64,000 bases of DNA from Bradyrhizobiaceae bacterium (GTDB taxonomy: Bacteria > Pseudomonadota > Alphaproteobacteria > Rhizobiales > Xanthobacteraceae): NCBI GenBank assembly GCA_020853885.1, contig JADYXZ010000005.1, positions 1-64,000 on the forward strand, in the 5' to 3' direction. Shown piece after piece: positions 44,601 to 53,328 of this stretch. A program made the translations under genes and the position numbers. The notes under the pieces are model-generated. The model worked only from the letters and a program-made list of their open reading frames with translations, had not been told where the DNA came from and searched no databases. Numbering within the stretch: the first letter of the stretch is position 1; the number at the start of each line of letters is the position of its first letter.

Positions 44601-45679
44601 ACCCGCTGGAACAGGAAATCCGCGCGCTGATCGAAAGCGAGGGGCCGATTCCGGTCTCGCGCTACATGGCGCTCTGCCTCGGCCATCCGCGCCACGGCTA
44701 CTACATGACGCGCGATCCGTTCGGCGCGTCCGGCGACTTCGTCACCGCACCGGAAGTGAGCCAGATGTTCGGCGAGATGATCGGCATCTGGTGCGCCGAA
44801 GTCTGGCGCGCCGCGGGCGAGCCCGCGAAGATCAACCTCGTCGAGCTCGGCCCCGGCCGCGGCACGCTGATGGCCGACGTGCTGCGAGCGGCGAAGATCG
44901 TGCCGGCGTTCCGCGCCGCCATCGACGTGCATCTCGTCGAGACGAGCCCCGCGCTAGCCGAAGCGCAGCGCAAGACGCTGTCCGCCTCCGGCGCAACAGT
45001 GCGTTGGCACGAGAGCGTGGCGACCTTGCCTGGCGGCCCGCTCATCGTCATCGCCAATGAATTCGTCGATGCCCTGCCGGTCGATCAGTTCATGAAAACC
45101 GAAACCGGCTGGCACGAGCGCCGCGTCGGCCTGCGCGAAGGCCAGCTCGCTTTCGCGCTCGACCCTGCGCCGTTCCCAAAAATCGAGACGCTGCTGCCCC
45201 AAGGCGCGCAGGCCAGAACTGGCGCCCTGTTCGAGCGCCGCGACCTCACGCCCGTTCGCGAGATCGCCCGCCGCATTGCCGCCGACGGCGACGCCGCGCT
45301 CTTGATCGATTACGGCCACGAGAACAGCGGCTTTGGCGACACCCTGCAGGCCGTGCGCGGCCACAAGCCGGTCGATCCTTTGCAGGGCCCCAGCGAGGCC
45401 GACCTCACCGCCCACGTCGATTTCGAGGCGCTTGCGCGCACGGCCTTGCGCGAAGGCGTGCATACGATCGGCCCCGTCACCCAGGGCCAGTTCCTGCGCA
45501 ATCTCGGCATCGAGCTGCGCGCGGAAAATCTCAAGCGCGGCAAGGACGCGGCGACAGTTGCGGCCGTTGACACGGCGCTCGCACGCCTGACCGGCCCCTC
45601 GCCCGGCATGGGCGAATTGTTCAAGGCGATCGCGCTGGTCCACCCGGCGATCGGCGACATTCCCGGATTTGACACCTGA
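44597..45679 (+). CDS. SAM-dependent methyltransferase, NDUFAF7/MidA family
   Basis: 360 residues. [20 protein letters not shown] is the family signature. [17 protein letters not shown] is the AdoMet loop, [15 protein letters not shown] is typical, and [20 protein letters not shown] and [12 protein letters not shown] follow. The mitochondrial homologue dimethylates an Arg of complex I subunit NDUFS2; a similar role here is an inference. ATGA overlap with lgt. Confidence 0.9.
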   Translation: MNPLEQEIRALIESEGPIPVSRYMALCLGHPRHGYYMTRDPFGASGDFVTAPEVSQMFGEMIGIWCAEVWRAAGEPAKINLVELGPGRGTLMADVLRAAKIVPAFRAAIDVHLVETSPALAEAQRKTLSASGATVRWHESVATLPGGPLIVIANEFVDALPVDQFMKTETGWHERRVGLREGQLAFALDPAPFPKIETLLPQGAQARTGALFERRDLTPVREIARRIAADGDAALLIDYGHENSGFGDTLQAVRGHKPVDPLQGPSEADLTAHVDFEALARTALREGVHTIGPVTQGQFLRNLGIELRAENLKRGKDAATVAAVDTALARLTGPSPGMGELFKAIALVHPAIGDIPGFDT

Positions 45680-45704
45680 ACCGCGAGCCGTGAGCTTCTC
45701 CCGG

Positions 45705-46469
45705 ATGCTGATCCGCTCTCCCGCCCTCGACGCACTGCCGCGCGTCCGTCACGCCTTCTTCACCCGCGCAGGCGGCGTGTCGAACGGTGTCTATGCGAGC
45801 CTCAATGGCGGCCTCGGTTCGCACGACGATCCGGAACACGTTGCGGAAAACCGCGCGCGAATGGCGGCGGCGCTGCAATCGACCGCGCTCGTCACCGCCT
45901 ATCAGGTGCATTCGCCGGATGCGGTTGTCGCAACGACGGCGTGGACGCGCGCCGATGCGCCGCGCGCCGACGCCCTCGTGACGAAGACGCCGGCGCTTGC
46001 GATCGGCGTGACCGTCGCCGATTGCGGGCCGGTCCTGCTTGCCGACGCTGCTATCGGTATCGTCGGTGCCGTCCATGCCGGCTGGCGCGGCGCCCTCGAC
46101 GGCGTGATCGAGTCCGCGGTTGCGAAAATGCAGGAGCTCGGCGCAGCGCGGCAACGCATCGTCGCTGCGATCGGCCCGATCATCCGCCAGCAAAGCTACG
46201 AAGTCGGCCCTGAGTTCGTCGTCCGCTTTCGCGAAGCGGACGCGGGCTTCGCAAAATTCTTCGCGCCCGCAACGCGTGACGGCCACGCCATGTTCGATCT
46301 GCCCGGCTTCATCGTCCTGCGGTTGCAGGCCGCCGGCGTCGACGCGATCGACGATCTCGGTCTCGATACCTATTCCGACGAAGCCCGCTTCTTCAGCTTC
46401 CGTCGCTCCACCCACCGCCGCGAGCCCGACTACGGCCGCCTCATCGCCGCGATTGCTTTGAGCGAGTAA
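45705..46469 (+). CDS. pgeF: peptidoglycan editing factor (laccase-domain, YfiH/PgeF)
   Basis: 254 residues. VRHAFFTRAGGVSNGVYASL is the start pattern. YQVHS, VTVADCGPVLL and AVHAGWRGALDGVI hold the His-Cys-His metal ligands. IGPIIRQQSYEVGPEF and FSFRRSTHRREPDYGR close it. E. coli PgeF removes mis-incorporated amino acids from muropeptide precursors. In-frame GTG 45690 or TTG 45669 could be earlier starts, since the upstream gene ends at 45679. Third gene of lgt-midA-pgeF. Confidence 0.9.
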   Translation: MLIRSPALDALPRVRHAFFTRAGGVSNGVYASLNGGLGSHDDPEHVAENRARMAAALQSTALVTAYQVHSPDAVVATTAWTRADAPRADALVTKTPALAIGVTVADCGPVLLADAAIGIVGAVHAGWRGALDGVIESAVAKMQELGAARQRIVAAIGPIIRQQSYEVGPEFVVRFREADAGFAKFFAPATRDGHAMFDLPGFIVLRLQAAGVDAIDDLGLDTYSDEARFFSFRRSTHRREPDYGRLIAAIALSE

Positions 46470-46473
46470 TTTA

Positions 46474-46882
46474 TTTCTGTCATCCCGGCCGAGCGCCGCT
46501 GCAAGCGGCGTGAGAGCCGGGATCCAGGAACACCATCGCCGATGGGATACTATCTGTACATCATGGCAAGCGGACCGAAAGGAACGCTGTATATCGGCGT
46601 GACATCCGATCTCGCATTGCGTGTTGCTCAACACAAGTCGGGCGAATTCGGCGGCTTCACGGCCAGATATAAAGTCAACCGGCTTGTGTTTGCAGAAGAA
46701 TTTCAGCGGATCGAAGACGCCATTGTTGCGGAGAAGCGGATGAAACGATGGCGGCGAGACTGGAAGATTGAGCTGGTCGAAAAGAGCAATCCGAACTGGC
46801 TGGATCTGGCTACGAGCTATCTTTGATTCCGTGGTCCTGGATCCCGGCTCTCGCGCTTCGCGCTCGGCCGGGATGACAGAAA
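46474..46882 (+). mobile_element. GIY-YIG cassette flanked by inverted palindromic repeats
   Basis: Left end 46474-46533: TTTCTGTCATCCCGGCCGAG then CGC, a variable loop and GAGAGCCGGGATCCAGGA. Right end 46831-46882: the same in inverted orientation. The ends differ only in the central loop and a few bases near the gene. Each end is itself a palindrome (CCCGGC / GCCGGG). The single gene inside is a GIY-YIG nuclease at 46542-46826. No target-site duplication is obvious. Movement is inferred, not shown. Confidence 0.65.
46542..46826 (+). CDS. small GIY-YIG endonuclease domain protein
   Basis: 94 residues, one domain. YLYIM (4-8) and TLYIGVT (15-21) form the GIY-YIG strands, Arg27 and His31 lie in the helix, and Glu64 is the metal ligand in AIVAEKRMKRWRRDWK. 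KSNPNWLDLA near the end is typical of the UPF0213-like branch. Catalytic residues appear intact. The only purine-rich site, AGGA at 46526-46529, lies inside the left inverted repeat 12 bases from the ATG, so the repeat may supply the ribosome site. Base composition is lower in GC than neighbours, consistent with transfer. Confidence 0.9.
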   Translation: MGYYLYIMASGPKGTLYIGVTSDLALRVAQHKSGEFGGFTARYKVNRLVFAEEFQRIEDAIVAEKRMKRWRRDWKIELVEKSNPNWLDLATSYL

Positions 46883-47003
46883 GTCAATATCGCTACGGGA
46901 ATTACGAGGCTGGACCGCACGCCGGATTCCGATTACGAACGTCCGACCGGCGACGCCGCTGCCCATCGGGACAAAGCAGGCGCGTCCGGCAGGGGTGCGT
47001 CAG

Positions 47004-47612
47004 ATGTGGCTTCGGCAAATGCTTTGCCGGATGGGCAGCCGCGCGCTGCCGTCCGGGCGCGCGCGTCTTCCGCTGCTCGCCCTCGCCACTTTTGCCCTCG
47101 CCGCCTGCGCCAACAGCGATCCCACCGTCACCGGCTCGATCCCGCAACCCACCGGCCAGACCATCGCCTTCGAGTCGATCGACGGCCCGCCGCGGCCCGT
47201 GTTCGACCGTCTCGTCAGCGCGCTGACCGCCGAAGCCGAGCAGCGCGAGCTGCCCGTGGTCAGCCGCAGCGGCCCGGCCACCTGGCGCGTGCGCGCCTAT
47301 CTCGCCACCCACATCGAGAAAAAGAAGAAACAGGCGACCCTCGCCTGGGTCTGGGAGGTGTTCGATGCGAGCCGAACACGCGCCTTCCGCCTCACGGGCG
47401 AGGAGCCCCTCGGCAGCCCCGGCGCCGATGCCTGGGCGCTCTGCCACGACGCCCTCCTGCGCAAGATCGCCGTACAGGGCTTCGACGCGCTTTCCGCCCG
47501 CCTCGGCAGTCCCGCGCCGGCCGCGCCCGCCCCCGCGCCGGAGCCGGCCGAACCCGCCGTGGCGTCGGCCGAGCCGCCGCAGACCGTCGCCTTCACCGAT
47601 CCGCGCCAATAG
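47004..47612 (+). CDS. lipoprotein of unknown function
   Basis: 202 residues. The lipobox LAAC (ALATFALAACANSDPTVTGS) is near residue 35, giving a lipid-anchored mature protein. TGSIPQPTGQTIAFESIDGP, TWRVRAYLATHIEKKKKQAT and VWEVFDASRTRAFRLTGEEP follow. The last 35 residues are Ala/Pro/Glu-rich. AGGGG stands eight bases before ATG 47004. No family recognised. Confidence 0.7.
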   Translation: MWLRQMLCRMGSRALPSGRARLPLLALATFALAACANSDPTVTGSIPQPTGQTIAFESIDGPPRPVFDRLVSALTAEAEQRELPVVSRSGPATWRVRAYLATHIEKKKKQATLAWVWEVFDASRTRAFRLTGEEPLGSPGADAWALCHDALLRKIAVQGFDALSARLGSPAPAAPAPAPEPAEPAVASAEPPQTVAFTDPRQ

Positions 47613-47664
47613 GCGCTTTGGACAGGGCGTCCGTGCTTGTTTACAGGGTCCGACCTCGCCGCTA

Positions 47665-47713
47665 GAGCATGATCCCGAAAAGTGGGAACCACTTTTCGGA
47701 AAAGATCATGCTC
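47665..47713. repeat. CCGAAAAGTGG palindromic repeat upstream of prs
   Basis: GAGCATGATC (47665-47674), CCGAAAAGTGG, GAA, CCACTTTTCGG, AAAA, GATCATGCTC (47704-47713). Two nested perfect stems of 10 and 11 bp. Matches the units at 6863 and 62012. Confidence 0.88.
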
Positions 47714-47774
47714 AAACAATAAACTGGACTTTCCGGCGCCGCTCTGCGGCCCCCAGACCTGAAGGACGAAGTGC

Positions 47775-48731
47775 ATGCGCGCCCGCAATAACGGCAACAT
47801 CAAGCTCGTCGCGGGCAACTCCAACCGCGCGCTCGCCGAGGCGATCGGCGCCTATCTCGAGACGCCGCTGACGAAAGCCATCGTCCGCCGCTTCGCCGAC
47901 ATGGAGGTGTTCGTCGAGATCGAGGAGAACGTGCGCGGCCGCGACGTGTTCGTGCTGCAATCGACCTCGTTCCCGGCGAATGACCACCTGATGGAATTGC
48001 TCATCATCATCGACGCGCTGCGCCGCGCGTCGGCCAGCCGCATCACGGCGGTCATGCCCTACTTCGGCTACGCGCGGCAGGATCGCAAGGTCGGCCCGCG
48101 CACGCCGATCTCGGCGAAGCTCGTCGCCAACCTGATTGCGCATGCCGGCGCCAACCGCGTGCTCACGCTCGACCTGCACGCCGGGCAGATCCAGGGCTTC
48201 TTCGACATCCCCACCGACAATCTCTATGCGTCGCCGCTCATGGTACGCGACATCAAGGAGCGCTTCGATCTCCGCTCCCTCACGGTCGTCTCGCCCGATG
48301 TCGGCGGCGTCGCCCGCGCCCGCGGCCTCGCCAAGCGCATCGACGCGCCCCTCGCCATCATCGACAAGCGCCGCGAGCGCCCCAACGAATCCGAAGTGAT
48401 GAACGTGATCGGCGAGGTGACGGGCCAGACCTGCATCCTCGTCGACGACATCGTCGACTCCGGCGGCACGCTCGTGAACGCCGCCGAGGCGTTGATCGAG
48501 AAGGGCGCAAAGGACGTTTACGCCTATATCAGCCACGGTGTGCTCTCGGGCGGCGCGGTTGCGCGCATCACCGCCTCGAAGCTGAAGGAGCTCGTGATCA
48601 CCGACTCGATCCAGCCGACCGAGGCGGTGCGCGTCGCGCGCAACATGCGCGTCCTCTCCGTCGCCAGCCTGATCGGCGAAGCCATCGGCCGCACTTCGTC
48701 CGAAGAGAGCGTATCCAGCCTGTTCGATTGA
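47775..48731 (+). CDS. prs: ribose-phosphate pyrophosphokinase
   Basis: 318 residues. [20 protein letters not shown] is the start. [30 protein letters not shown] and the PRPP loop [20 protein letters not shown] (about residues 219-238) are diagnostic. It makes PRPP for nucleotides, His and Trp. AAGGACG precedes the ATG. A palindromic repeat lies about 60 bases upstream of the start. Confidence 0.97.
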   Translation: MRARNNGNIKLVAGNSNRALAEAIGAYLETPLTKAIVRRFADMEVFVEIEENVRGRDVFVLQSTSFPANDHLMELLIIIDALRRASASRITAVMPYFGYARQDRKVGPRTPISAKLVANLIAHAGANRVLTLDLHAGQIQGFFDIPTDNLYASPLMVRDIKERFDLRSLTVVSPDVGGVARARGLAKRIDAPLAIIDKRRERPNESEVMNVIGEVTGQTCILVDDIVDSGGTLVNAAEALIEKGAKDVYAYISHGVLSGGAVARITASKLKELVITDSIQPTEAVRVARNMRVLSVASLIGEAIGRTSSEESVSSLFD

Positions 48732-48746
48732 CGCCGTCATCCGACC

Positions 48747-48790
48747 TTGCAAAGGAAAAAGTATTACCTTAACTTATGTTAGTAATACTT
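48747..48790 (+). promoter_or_regulatory. vapBC promoter with operator palindrome
   Basis: TTGCAA (48747-48752), 17 bp, TAACTT (48770-48775). AAGTATTAC (48759-48767) and GTAATACTT (48782-48790) are 9 bp inverted arms, with TAAC/GTTA inside. The palindrome covers the -10, as expected for autoregulation by VapB. CGGAGG follows and is the ribosome site for ATG 48802. Confidence 0.65.
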
Positions 48791-48801
48791 CGGAGGCGCC
48801 C

Positions 48802-49032
48802 ATGATCACGACCATGACCAGCAAGGGTCAGGTGACGATCCCCAAGAAGCTGCGCGACTATCTTGGCCTCAAGCCGGGCGCGGCCGTCGAATTCGAACTC
48901 GCCGACGATGGCCAAGTTGTCCTGAAGAGCGCCCGCAGGCCCCGCAAGAGCGCCCTTGCGCGCTTGCGCGGCAGCATAAAAGGGCGGTGGACCACCGACG
49001 AAATCATGGCGCTGACGCGCGGCGAGCACTGA
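48802..49032 (+). CDS. vapB: AbrB/SpoVT-type antitoxin VapB
   Basis: 76 residues. TTMTSKGQVTIPKKLRDYLG is the swapped-hairpin AbrB fold that binds the operator. GLKPGAAVEFELADDGQVVL completes it; the C-terminus (ALARLRGSIKGRWTTDEIMA) binds the toxin. Followed by vapC after one base. Confidence 0.92.
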   Translation: MITTMTSKGQVTIPKKLRDYLGLKPGAAVEFELADDGQVVLKSARRPRKSALARLRGSIKGRWTTDEIMALTRGEH

Positions 49033-49033
49033 T

Positions 49034-49435
49034 GTGCAACTCGTCGACACGAATATCCTCCTCGACATCATTAGCGACGACCCAATCTGGGCGGAATGGT
49101 CCTACGGTCAGCTTGAGCGAGCTCTGGTTGCGGGCCATGTCTCCATCAACGATGTCGTCTATGCCGAGCTTTCCGTCAGCTTTGACCGTATCGAAGAACT
49201 GGATCAACGGCTGACCGACGTCGGCATTGAAGTGGAGCGGGTGCCACGGCCCGCACTATTCCTGGCGGGCAAGGTCTTCCGCCGTTACCGTGCTGCTGGT
49301 GGCGTGCGGACGGGTGTCCTGCCGGATTTCTTCATCGGTGCACATGCAGCAATCGCCGGCGCGCCTTTGCTCACACGCGATCCGAGCCGGTACCGGACAT
49401 ACTTCCCGCAAATCTCCTTAATTGCACCCGACTAG
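49034..49435 (+). CDS. vapC: PIN-domain ribonuclease toxin VapC
   Basis: 133 residues, GTG start. QLVDTNILLDII holds the first catalytic Asp, NDVVYAELS the Glu, GVLPDFFIGAHAAIAGAPLL the Asp and LLTRDPSRYRTYFP the last Asp. VapC toxins cut tRNA or rRNA. The pair lies between prs and the aldolase gene. Confidence 0.92.
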   Translation: MQLVDTNILLDIISDDPIWAEWSYGQLERALVAGHVSINDVVYAELSVSFDRIEELDQRLTDVGIEVERVPRPALFLAGKVFRRYRAAGGVRTGVLPDFFIGAHAAIAGAPLLTRDPSRYRTYFPQISLIAPD

Positions 49436-49456
49436 CCGGCATTCCCCAAAACTTCC

Positions 49457-50509
49457 ATGAACTTCGCCAGCGACAACGCCGCACCCATCGCCCCGGAAAT
49501 TCTCGAGGTGATCGTTCGCGCGAACGAAGGCTTCGCCCTCGCCTACGGCAACGATGACTGGACCCGCACGCTCGAGCGCCGCATGTCCGCGCTGTTCGAG
49601 CGCGACGTGGCGGCCTTTCTCGTCGCCACCGGCACGGCGGCGAACGCCATCGCCGTCGCCCATTGCTGCCAGCCGTGGAATTCGGTGCTCTGCCATGCGC
49701 AGGCGCACCTTGCCACCGACGAGGCCGGCGCCCCGGAATTCTATGGCGGCGGCTTGAAGCTCGTGGAACTGCCCGGCGACGACGCGAAAATCGCGCCGGA
49801 GACGCTGCGCGCCGCGCTCGGCCGCGGCCGCGGCGTGCCGCACAGCGTCATCCCCGGCGCGCTCTCGCTCAGCCAATCGACGGAGGTCGGCACCGTCTAT
49901 CACTCCGACGAGGTGCGTGCGCTTGCCGAAATCGCCCATGCGCGCGGCCTCGCCGTGCACATGGACGGCGCCCGGCTCGCGAACGCGGTCGCAAGCCTCG
50001 GCTGCACGCCGGCGGAGATCACCTGGAAGGCCGGCGTCGACGTCCTCTCCTTCGGCGCCACCAAGAACGGCGCCATGGAAGCCGAGGCCGTGGTCTTCTT
50101 CGATCCGCAGCGGGCCGAAGGCATGGCCTCGCGCCGCAAGCGCGCCGGCCAGCTCATCTCCAAGCAACGCTTCGCCGCCGCGCAATTCGAGGCTTATCTC
50201 CGCGACGGCCTCTGGCTGCGGCTCGCCCGCCGCGCCAATGCCGCCGCTGCGCGGCTCGCCGAAAAGCTGGGTTCCATCGGTCTGAAACCGGTCTGGCCCG
50301 TAGAGGCGAACGAAGTTTTCGTCGTGCTGCCGCACGAAACCGATCAGCGTCTGCGTCAGGCGGGCGCGACCTACGCCACCTGGCCGCGCGAGTTCCTGCC
50401 GCCGGGAACTTCCGGCAGCCAGAATGACGAGCTGATCCGTCTCGTGACCTCGTTCGCCACCTCCGACGCCGACATCGAAAGTTTCGTTCGCGTCGCGCGC
50501 GGAACCTGA
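49457..50509 (+). CDS. ltaE: low-specificity L-threonine aldolase
   Basis: 350 residues, PLP fold type I. FASDNAAPIAPEILEVIVRA is the start. VATGTAANAIAV, LHMDGAR-like VHMDGARLANAV and SFGATKNGAMEAEAVVFF (PLP Lys) are diagnostic. It splits threonine to glycine and acetaldehyde. A slightly long C-terminus ends FVRVARGT. ATG lies 21 bases after vapC. Confidence 0.92.
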   Translation: MNFASDNAAPIAPEILEVIVRANEGFALAYGNDDWTRTLERRMSALFERDVAAFLVATGTAANAIAVAHCCQPWNSVLCHAQAHLATDEAGAPEFYGGGLKLVELPGDDAKIAPETLRAALGRGRGVPHSVIPGALSLSQSTEVGTVYHSDEVRALAEIAHARGLAVHMDGARLANAVASLGCTPAEITWKAGVDVLSFGATKNGAMEAEAVVFFDPQRAEGMASRRKRAGQLISKQRFAAAQFEAYLRDGLWLRLARRANAAAARLAEKLGSIGLKPVWPVEANEVFVVLPHETDQRLRQAGATYATWPREFLPPGTSGSQNDELIRLVTSFATSDADIESFVRVARGT

Positions 50510-50617
50510 CGGTCACAGGCCCGCGTTAACTTTTCGCCATCATCATTCCACGATTCGATGGCAATGCGCCGCGACAACACCCATCGACCGCCGCATTTGC
50601 GACTCGCCAACAACGCC

Positions 50618-51355
50618 ATGCGCATCGGATTGCTCGCGATTCTTTCGCTCGCCCTCGCCTCGCCGTGCCTGGCAGAGGCCGACCCGCCCTTGCTCGATCA
50701 CGCCGCGCAACACGCGGGGCAAGACGCGCAGGAAACGGAAAGAGAATTGACGCCGCAGGAGATCGAAGCGCTCGCCGGATTGTTCCCGGAAGGCGCGCCC
50801 AACCTGCTCGCGCCGGAGTCCTTCACGCGAAAATATCGCCTGCCCGCCGGCGTGCAGCCGAACGACATTCCGAAACCCTTGCCGACCGCCCTTGATTATA
50901 CGGACGGCCCCGTGAAGTTCGGGATGAAGACCAAGGTCGCACCGACAACGCAAACGCCTTCCGTCATTCCCGCGATCCCCGACCCGAAGATCGTCGGCGG
51001 CGCTGCCGGCGGCACCGGCGAGGTCAATGGGCAGATCACCTATTCGGCCGAGGGCTGGGAGCTTTATGGCGGCCGCACGGTGGGCGTGGCCCAGCCCGAC
51101 GGCGCCTCGCCCACGCTCAGCGAGCGGACGATGCTCGGCAGCTCCTTCAAGCTCCCCGACTGGCTCGCGGGCGGCAAGCTGAACACGAGCGTCGAGTTTG
51201 CCGATACCAACGAGAACAAGACCCGCGTCGAATATCGGCAGCCGCTCGGCCCCGCCGAGGGCTTCATCGCCGCCGAGCAGCAATTCCAGCGCGGCCAGTT
51301 CGACCCGAAGCAGCCGCCCGCTTCGGTGCGCGGCGGCGTTACCCGCAAATTCTGA
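50618..51355 (+). CDS. secreted protein of unknown function
   Basis: 245 residues from the chosen ATG, which begins a signal peptide (MRIGLLAILSLALASPCLAE). The mature N-terminal half is acidic and Pro-rich. The C-terminal half, ITYSAEGWELYGGRTVGVAQ, LGSSFKLPDWLAGGKLNTSV and NKTRVEYRQPLGPAEGFIAA, suggests beta strands ending in Arg-Lys-Phe, which could be a small outer-membrane barrel. An earlier in-frame ATG at 50558 is possible. Confidence 0.6.
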   Translation: MRIGLLAILSLALASPCLAEADPPLLDHAAQHAGQDAQETERELTPQEIEALAGLFPEGAPNLLAPESFTRKYRLPAGVQPNDIPKPLPTALDYTDGPVKFGMKTKVAPTTQTPSVIPAIPDPKIVGGAAGGTGEVNGQITYSAEGWELYGGRTVGVAQPDGASPTLSERTMLGSSFKLPDWLAGGKLNTSVEFADTNENKTRVEYRQPLGPAEGFIAAEQQFQRGQFDPKQPPASVRGGVTRKF

Positions 51356-51404
51356 TCCTTCGCAGCTGCCAACCAGGCCGTATATAAGCTTGTGACGAGC
51401 CTAC

Positions 51405-51503
51405 GGCCTCATCCTTCGAGACGCCCTTTCACCTCATCCTGAGGAGCCGTGCGAAGCGCGGCGTCTCGAAGGATGAGGTGAAAGGGCTCCTCAGGATGAG
51501 GCC
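51405..51503. repeat. CTCATCCTGAG-type dispersed repeat
   Basis: GGCCTCATCC at 51405-51414 and GGATGAGGCC at 51494-51503 form outer arms. CACCTCATCCTGAGGAGCC and GAAGGATGAGGTG lie inside, giving alternative hairpins. Upstream of the FkbM gene. Confidence 0.78.
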
Positions 51504-51539
51504 GGAAGAATCAGGCACAGGCGCTGCGCGGGAATCTCC

Positions 51540-52388
51540 ATGTCGATCGTAAGCTACGCCCAGAATTTCGAGGACGTCATGCTGGCCCGCTGCTTCCCGG
51601 GCCCGCGCGGTTTCTACGTCGATGTCGGCGCCAATGATCCCGACATCGACAGCGTCACCCGCCACTTCTACGAGCGCGGCTGGCACGGCATCAATATCGA
51701 GCCGCTCGCCTCGAATTTCGCCCGCCTGCAGAAGCGCCGCCCGCGCGATACCAATCTGCAGATCGCCGTCGGCGACACCGACGGCGAGATCACCTTCTAC
51801 GAAATCGGCAAGTGGCACGGCTATTCCACCACCGATCCCGAGATCGCCGCCCAGCACCGTCGCGATGGCCTAAAGGTCATCGAGCACCGCACGCCGCTCC
51901 GCCGCCTGGCCGCCGTGCTCGACGAATACGCGCCCGGTCAGGAGATCGATTTCCTCAGCGTCGACGTGGAAGGCGCCGAGCCCGCCGTGTTCGCCGGCGC
52001 CGATCTCCACCGCCACCGCCCCAAGATCATCCTCGCGGAGTCGCGCCTGCCGGTCACCGTCAACATGGTCGATCGCTTCTTCGAGGTGCCCGACCGCGCC
52101 GCCGACTATGCCAGGCAGCTGAAGCCCTACGCGTATCTCCCGGCCTACCGCGACGGCCTGAACGCCTTTTTCGTTGCCGAGGAGCACAAGGACCTCGCCC
52201 GGCACTTCTTCTTCCCGCCGGGGATTGCCGACCGCCTCGTCCACGCGGCTTCCATCCGCCCCTATGAGGCAAAAATTGCGAAACTCCGCACCCAGATCGC
52301 CGAGCTGCGCGCCAAAAAGCGCCCGCCCGGCATCCGCACCAGGACCCGCACCCGCGCCCGGTCCGGCCCCGGCAAGCGCCGAAAATAG
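51540..52388 (+). CDS. FkbM-family methyltransferase
   Basis: 282 residues. SYAQNFEDVMLARCFPG and FYVDVGANDPDIDSVTRHFY are the family start with the AdoMet loop. GINIEPLASNFARLQKRRP, KIDFLS-like EIDFLSVDVEGAEPAVFAG and IILAESR follow. FkbM enzymes O-methylate sugars or polyketides. The C-terminal 50 residues are a basic coiled coil and an Arg/Thr-rich tail, unusual for the family. No glycan cluster is adjacent. Confidence 0.85.
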   Translation: MSIVSYAQNFEDVMLARCFPGPRGFYVDVGANDPDIDSVTRHFYERGWHGINIEPLASNFARLQKRRPRDTNLQIAVGDTDGEITFYEIGKWHGYSTTDPEIAAQHRRDGLKVIEHRTPLRRLAAVLDEYAPGQEIDFLSVDVEGAEPAVFAGADLHRHRPKIILAESRLPVTVNMVDRFFEVPDRAADYARQLKPYAYLPAYRDGLNAFFVAEEHKDLARHFFFPPGIADRLVHAASIRPYEAKIAKLRTQIAELRAKKRPPGIRTRTRTRARSGPGKRRK

Positions 52389-52395
52389 GTGTTAA

Positions 52396-52448
52396 TGCCC
52401 TCATGGTGAGGAGCCCGCCAAAGGCGGGCGTCTCGAACCATGAGGGCA
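52396..52448. repeat. CATGGTGAGG-type palindromic repeat
   Basis: TGCCCTCATGGT (52396-52407) pairs with ACCATGAGGGCA (52437-52448); CCCGCC and GGCGGG pair inside. It follows fkbM and lies just upstream of the rplY promoter. Confidence 0.8.
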
Positions 52449-52457
52449 GTAACCCAT

Positions 52458-52486
52458 TTGCCTCGATCCCTCCATGCGGTTATAGA
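52458..52486 (+). promoter_or_regulatory. rplY promoter
   Basis: TTGCCT (52458-52463), 17 bp, TATAGA (52481-52486). About 60 bases of leader precede ATG 52552. Confidence 0.6.
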
Positions 52487-52551
52487 GACGCGCCCGCGGC
52501 CTTCCGCACCCCTGGAGGCGCGCCGCGGCCATCAGCCAAAGGAATTCGTCA

Positions 52552-53295
52552 ATGACCGCTACCCAACAGATGAAGGCGACTGCGCGCCCGGAGGTCGGCA
52601 AGGGGGCCGCCCGTGCAGTGCGCCGCACCGGCCGCGTGCCCGGTGTGATCTACGGCGACAAGAAGCCGCCGCTCCCCATTTCCCTGGATGCCGCCGAAAT
52701 CAACCAGCGCATCTATGCCGGCCACTTCCTCACCACGGTCTATGAGCTCGACGTCGACGGCGAGCGGCACCGCGTCATCCCGCGCGCCTTTCAGCTCGAC
52801 CCGATGAAGGACAAGCCGGTGCATGTCGACTTCCAGCGCCTCGGCGTCGGCGCGACCGTGCGCGTGCACGTGCCCGTGCGCTTCGTCAATCACGACGCCT
52901 CGCCCGGCCTCAAGCGCGGCGGCACGCTCAACATCGTGCGCCACACCGTCGAGTTCTACTGCCCGGCCGAGTCGATTCCCGAATTCATCACGGCCGACCT
53001 CACCGGCATGGAGATCGCGCACTCGCTGCACATCTCCTCGGTGAAGCTGCCGGAAGGCGTCCGCCCGGTGATCCGCGACCGCGACTTCACGATCGCGACC
53101 ATCGTCTCTTCGTCGGGCTACCTCGAAGAGCAGGCAGCCGCCAAGGCGAAGGCCGAAGCCGAAGCCGCGGCAGCCGCAGCCGGCGCCGCAGCGCCGGCCG
53201 AAGGCGCTCCCGCCGCCGCGCCGGCCGAAGGTGCCGCTCCGGCCGAAGGCGCGGCGCCCGCCGCCGCGCCGGAAGCCAAGGGCAAGAAGGAATAA
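52552..53295 (+). CDS. rplY: 50S ribosomal protein L25/general stress protein Ctc
   Basis: 247 residues. The L25 domain comes first (TARPEVGKGAARAVRRTGRV, PGVIYG), then the TL5/Ctc domain (VHVDFQRLGVGATVRVHVPV, NIVRHTVEFYCPAESIPEFI). It binds 5S rRNA. The C-terminal 50 residues are Ala/Glu/Pro repeats built on PAEGAAPAEGAA, a common alphaproteobacterial tail. AAAGGAA precedes the ATG. First gene of rplY-pth-ychF. Confidence 0.95.
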   Translation: MTATQQMKATARPEVGKGAARAVRRTGRVPGVIYGDKKPPLPISLDAAEINQRIYAGHFLTTVYELDVDGERHRVIPRAFQLDPMKDKPVHVDFQRLGVGATVRVHVPVRFVNHDASPGLKRGGTLNIVRHTVEFYCPAESIPEFITADLTGMEIAHSLHISSVKLPEGVRPVIRDRDFTIATIVSSSGYLEEQAAAKAKAEAEAAAAAAGAAAPAEGAPAAAPAEGAAPAEGAAPAAAPEAKGKKE

Positions 53296-53328
53296 CGGCG
53301 CACACTCGCGCGGCCGCGGAGGCTGCCC

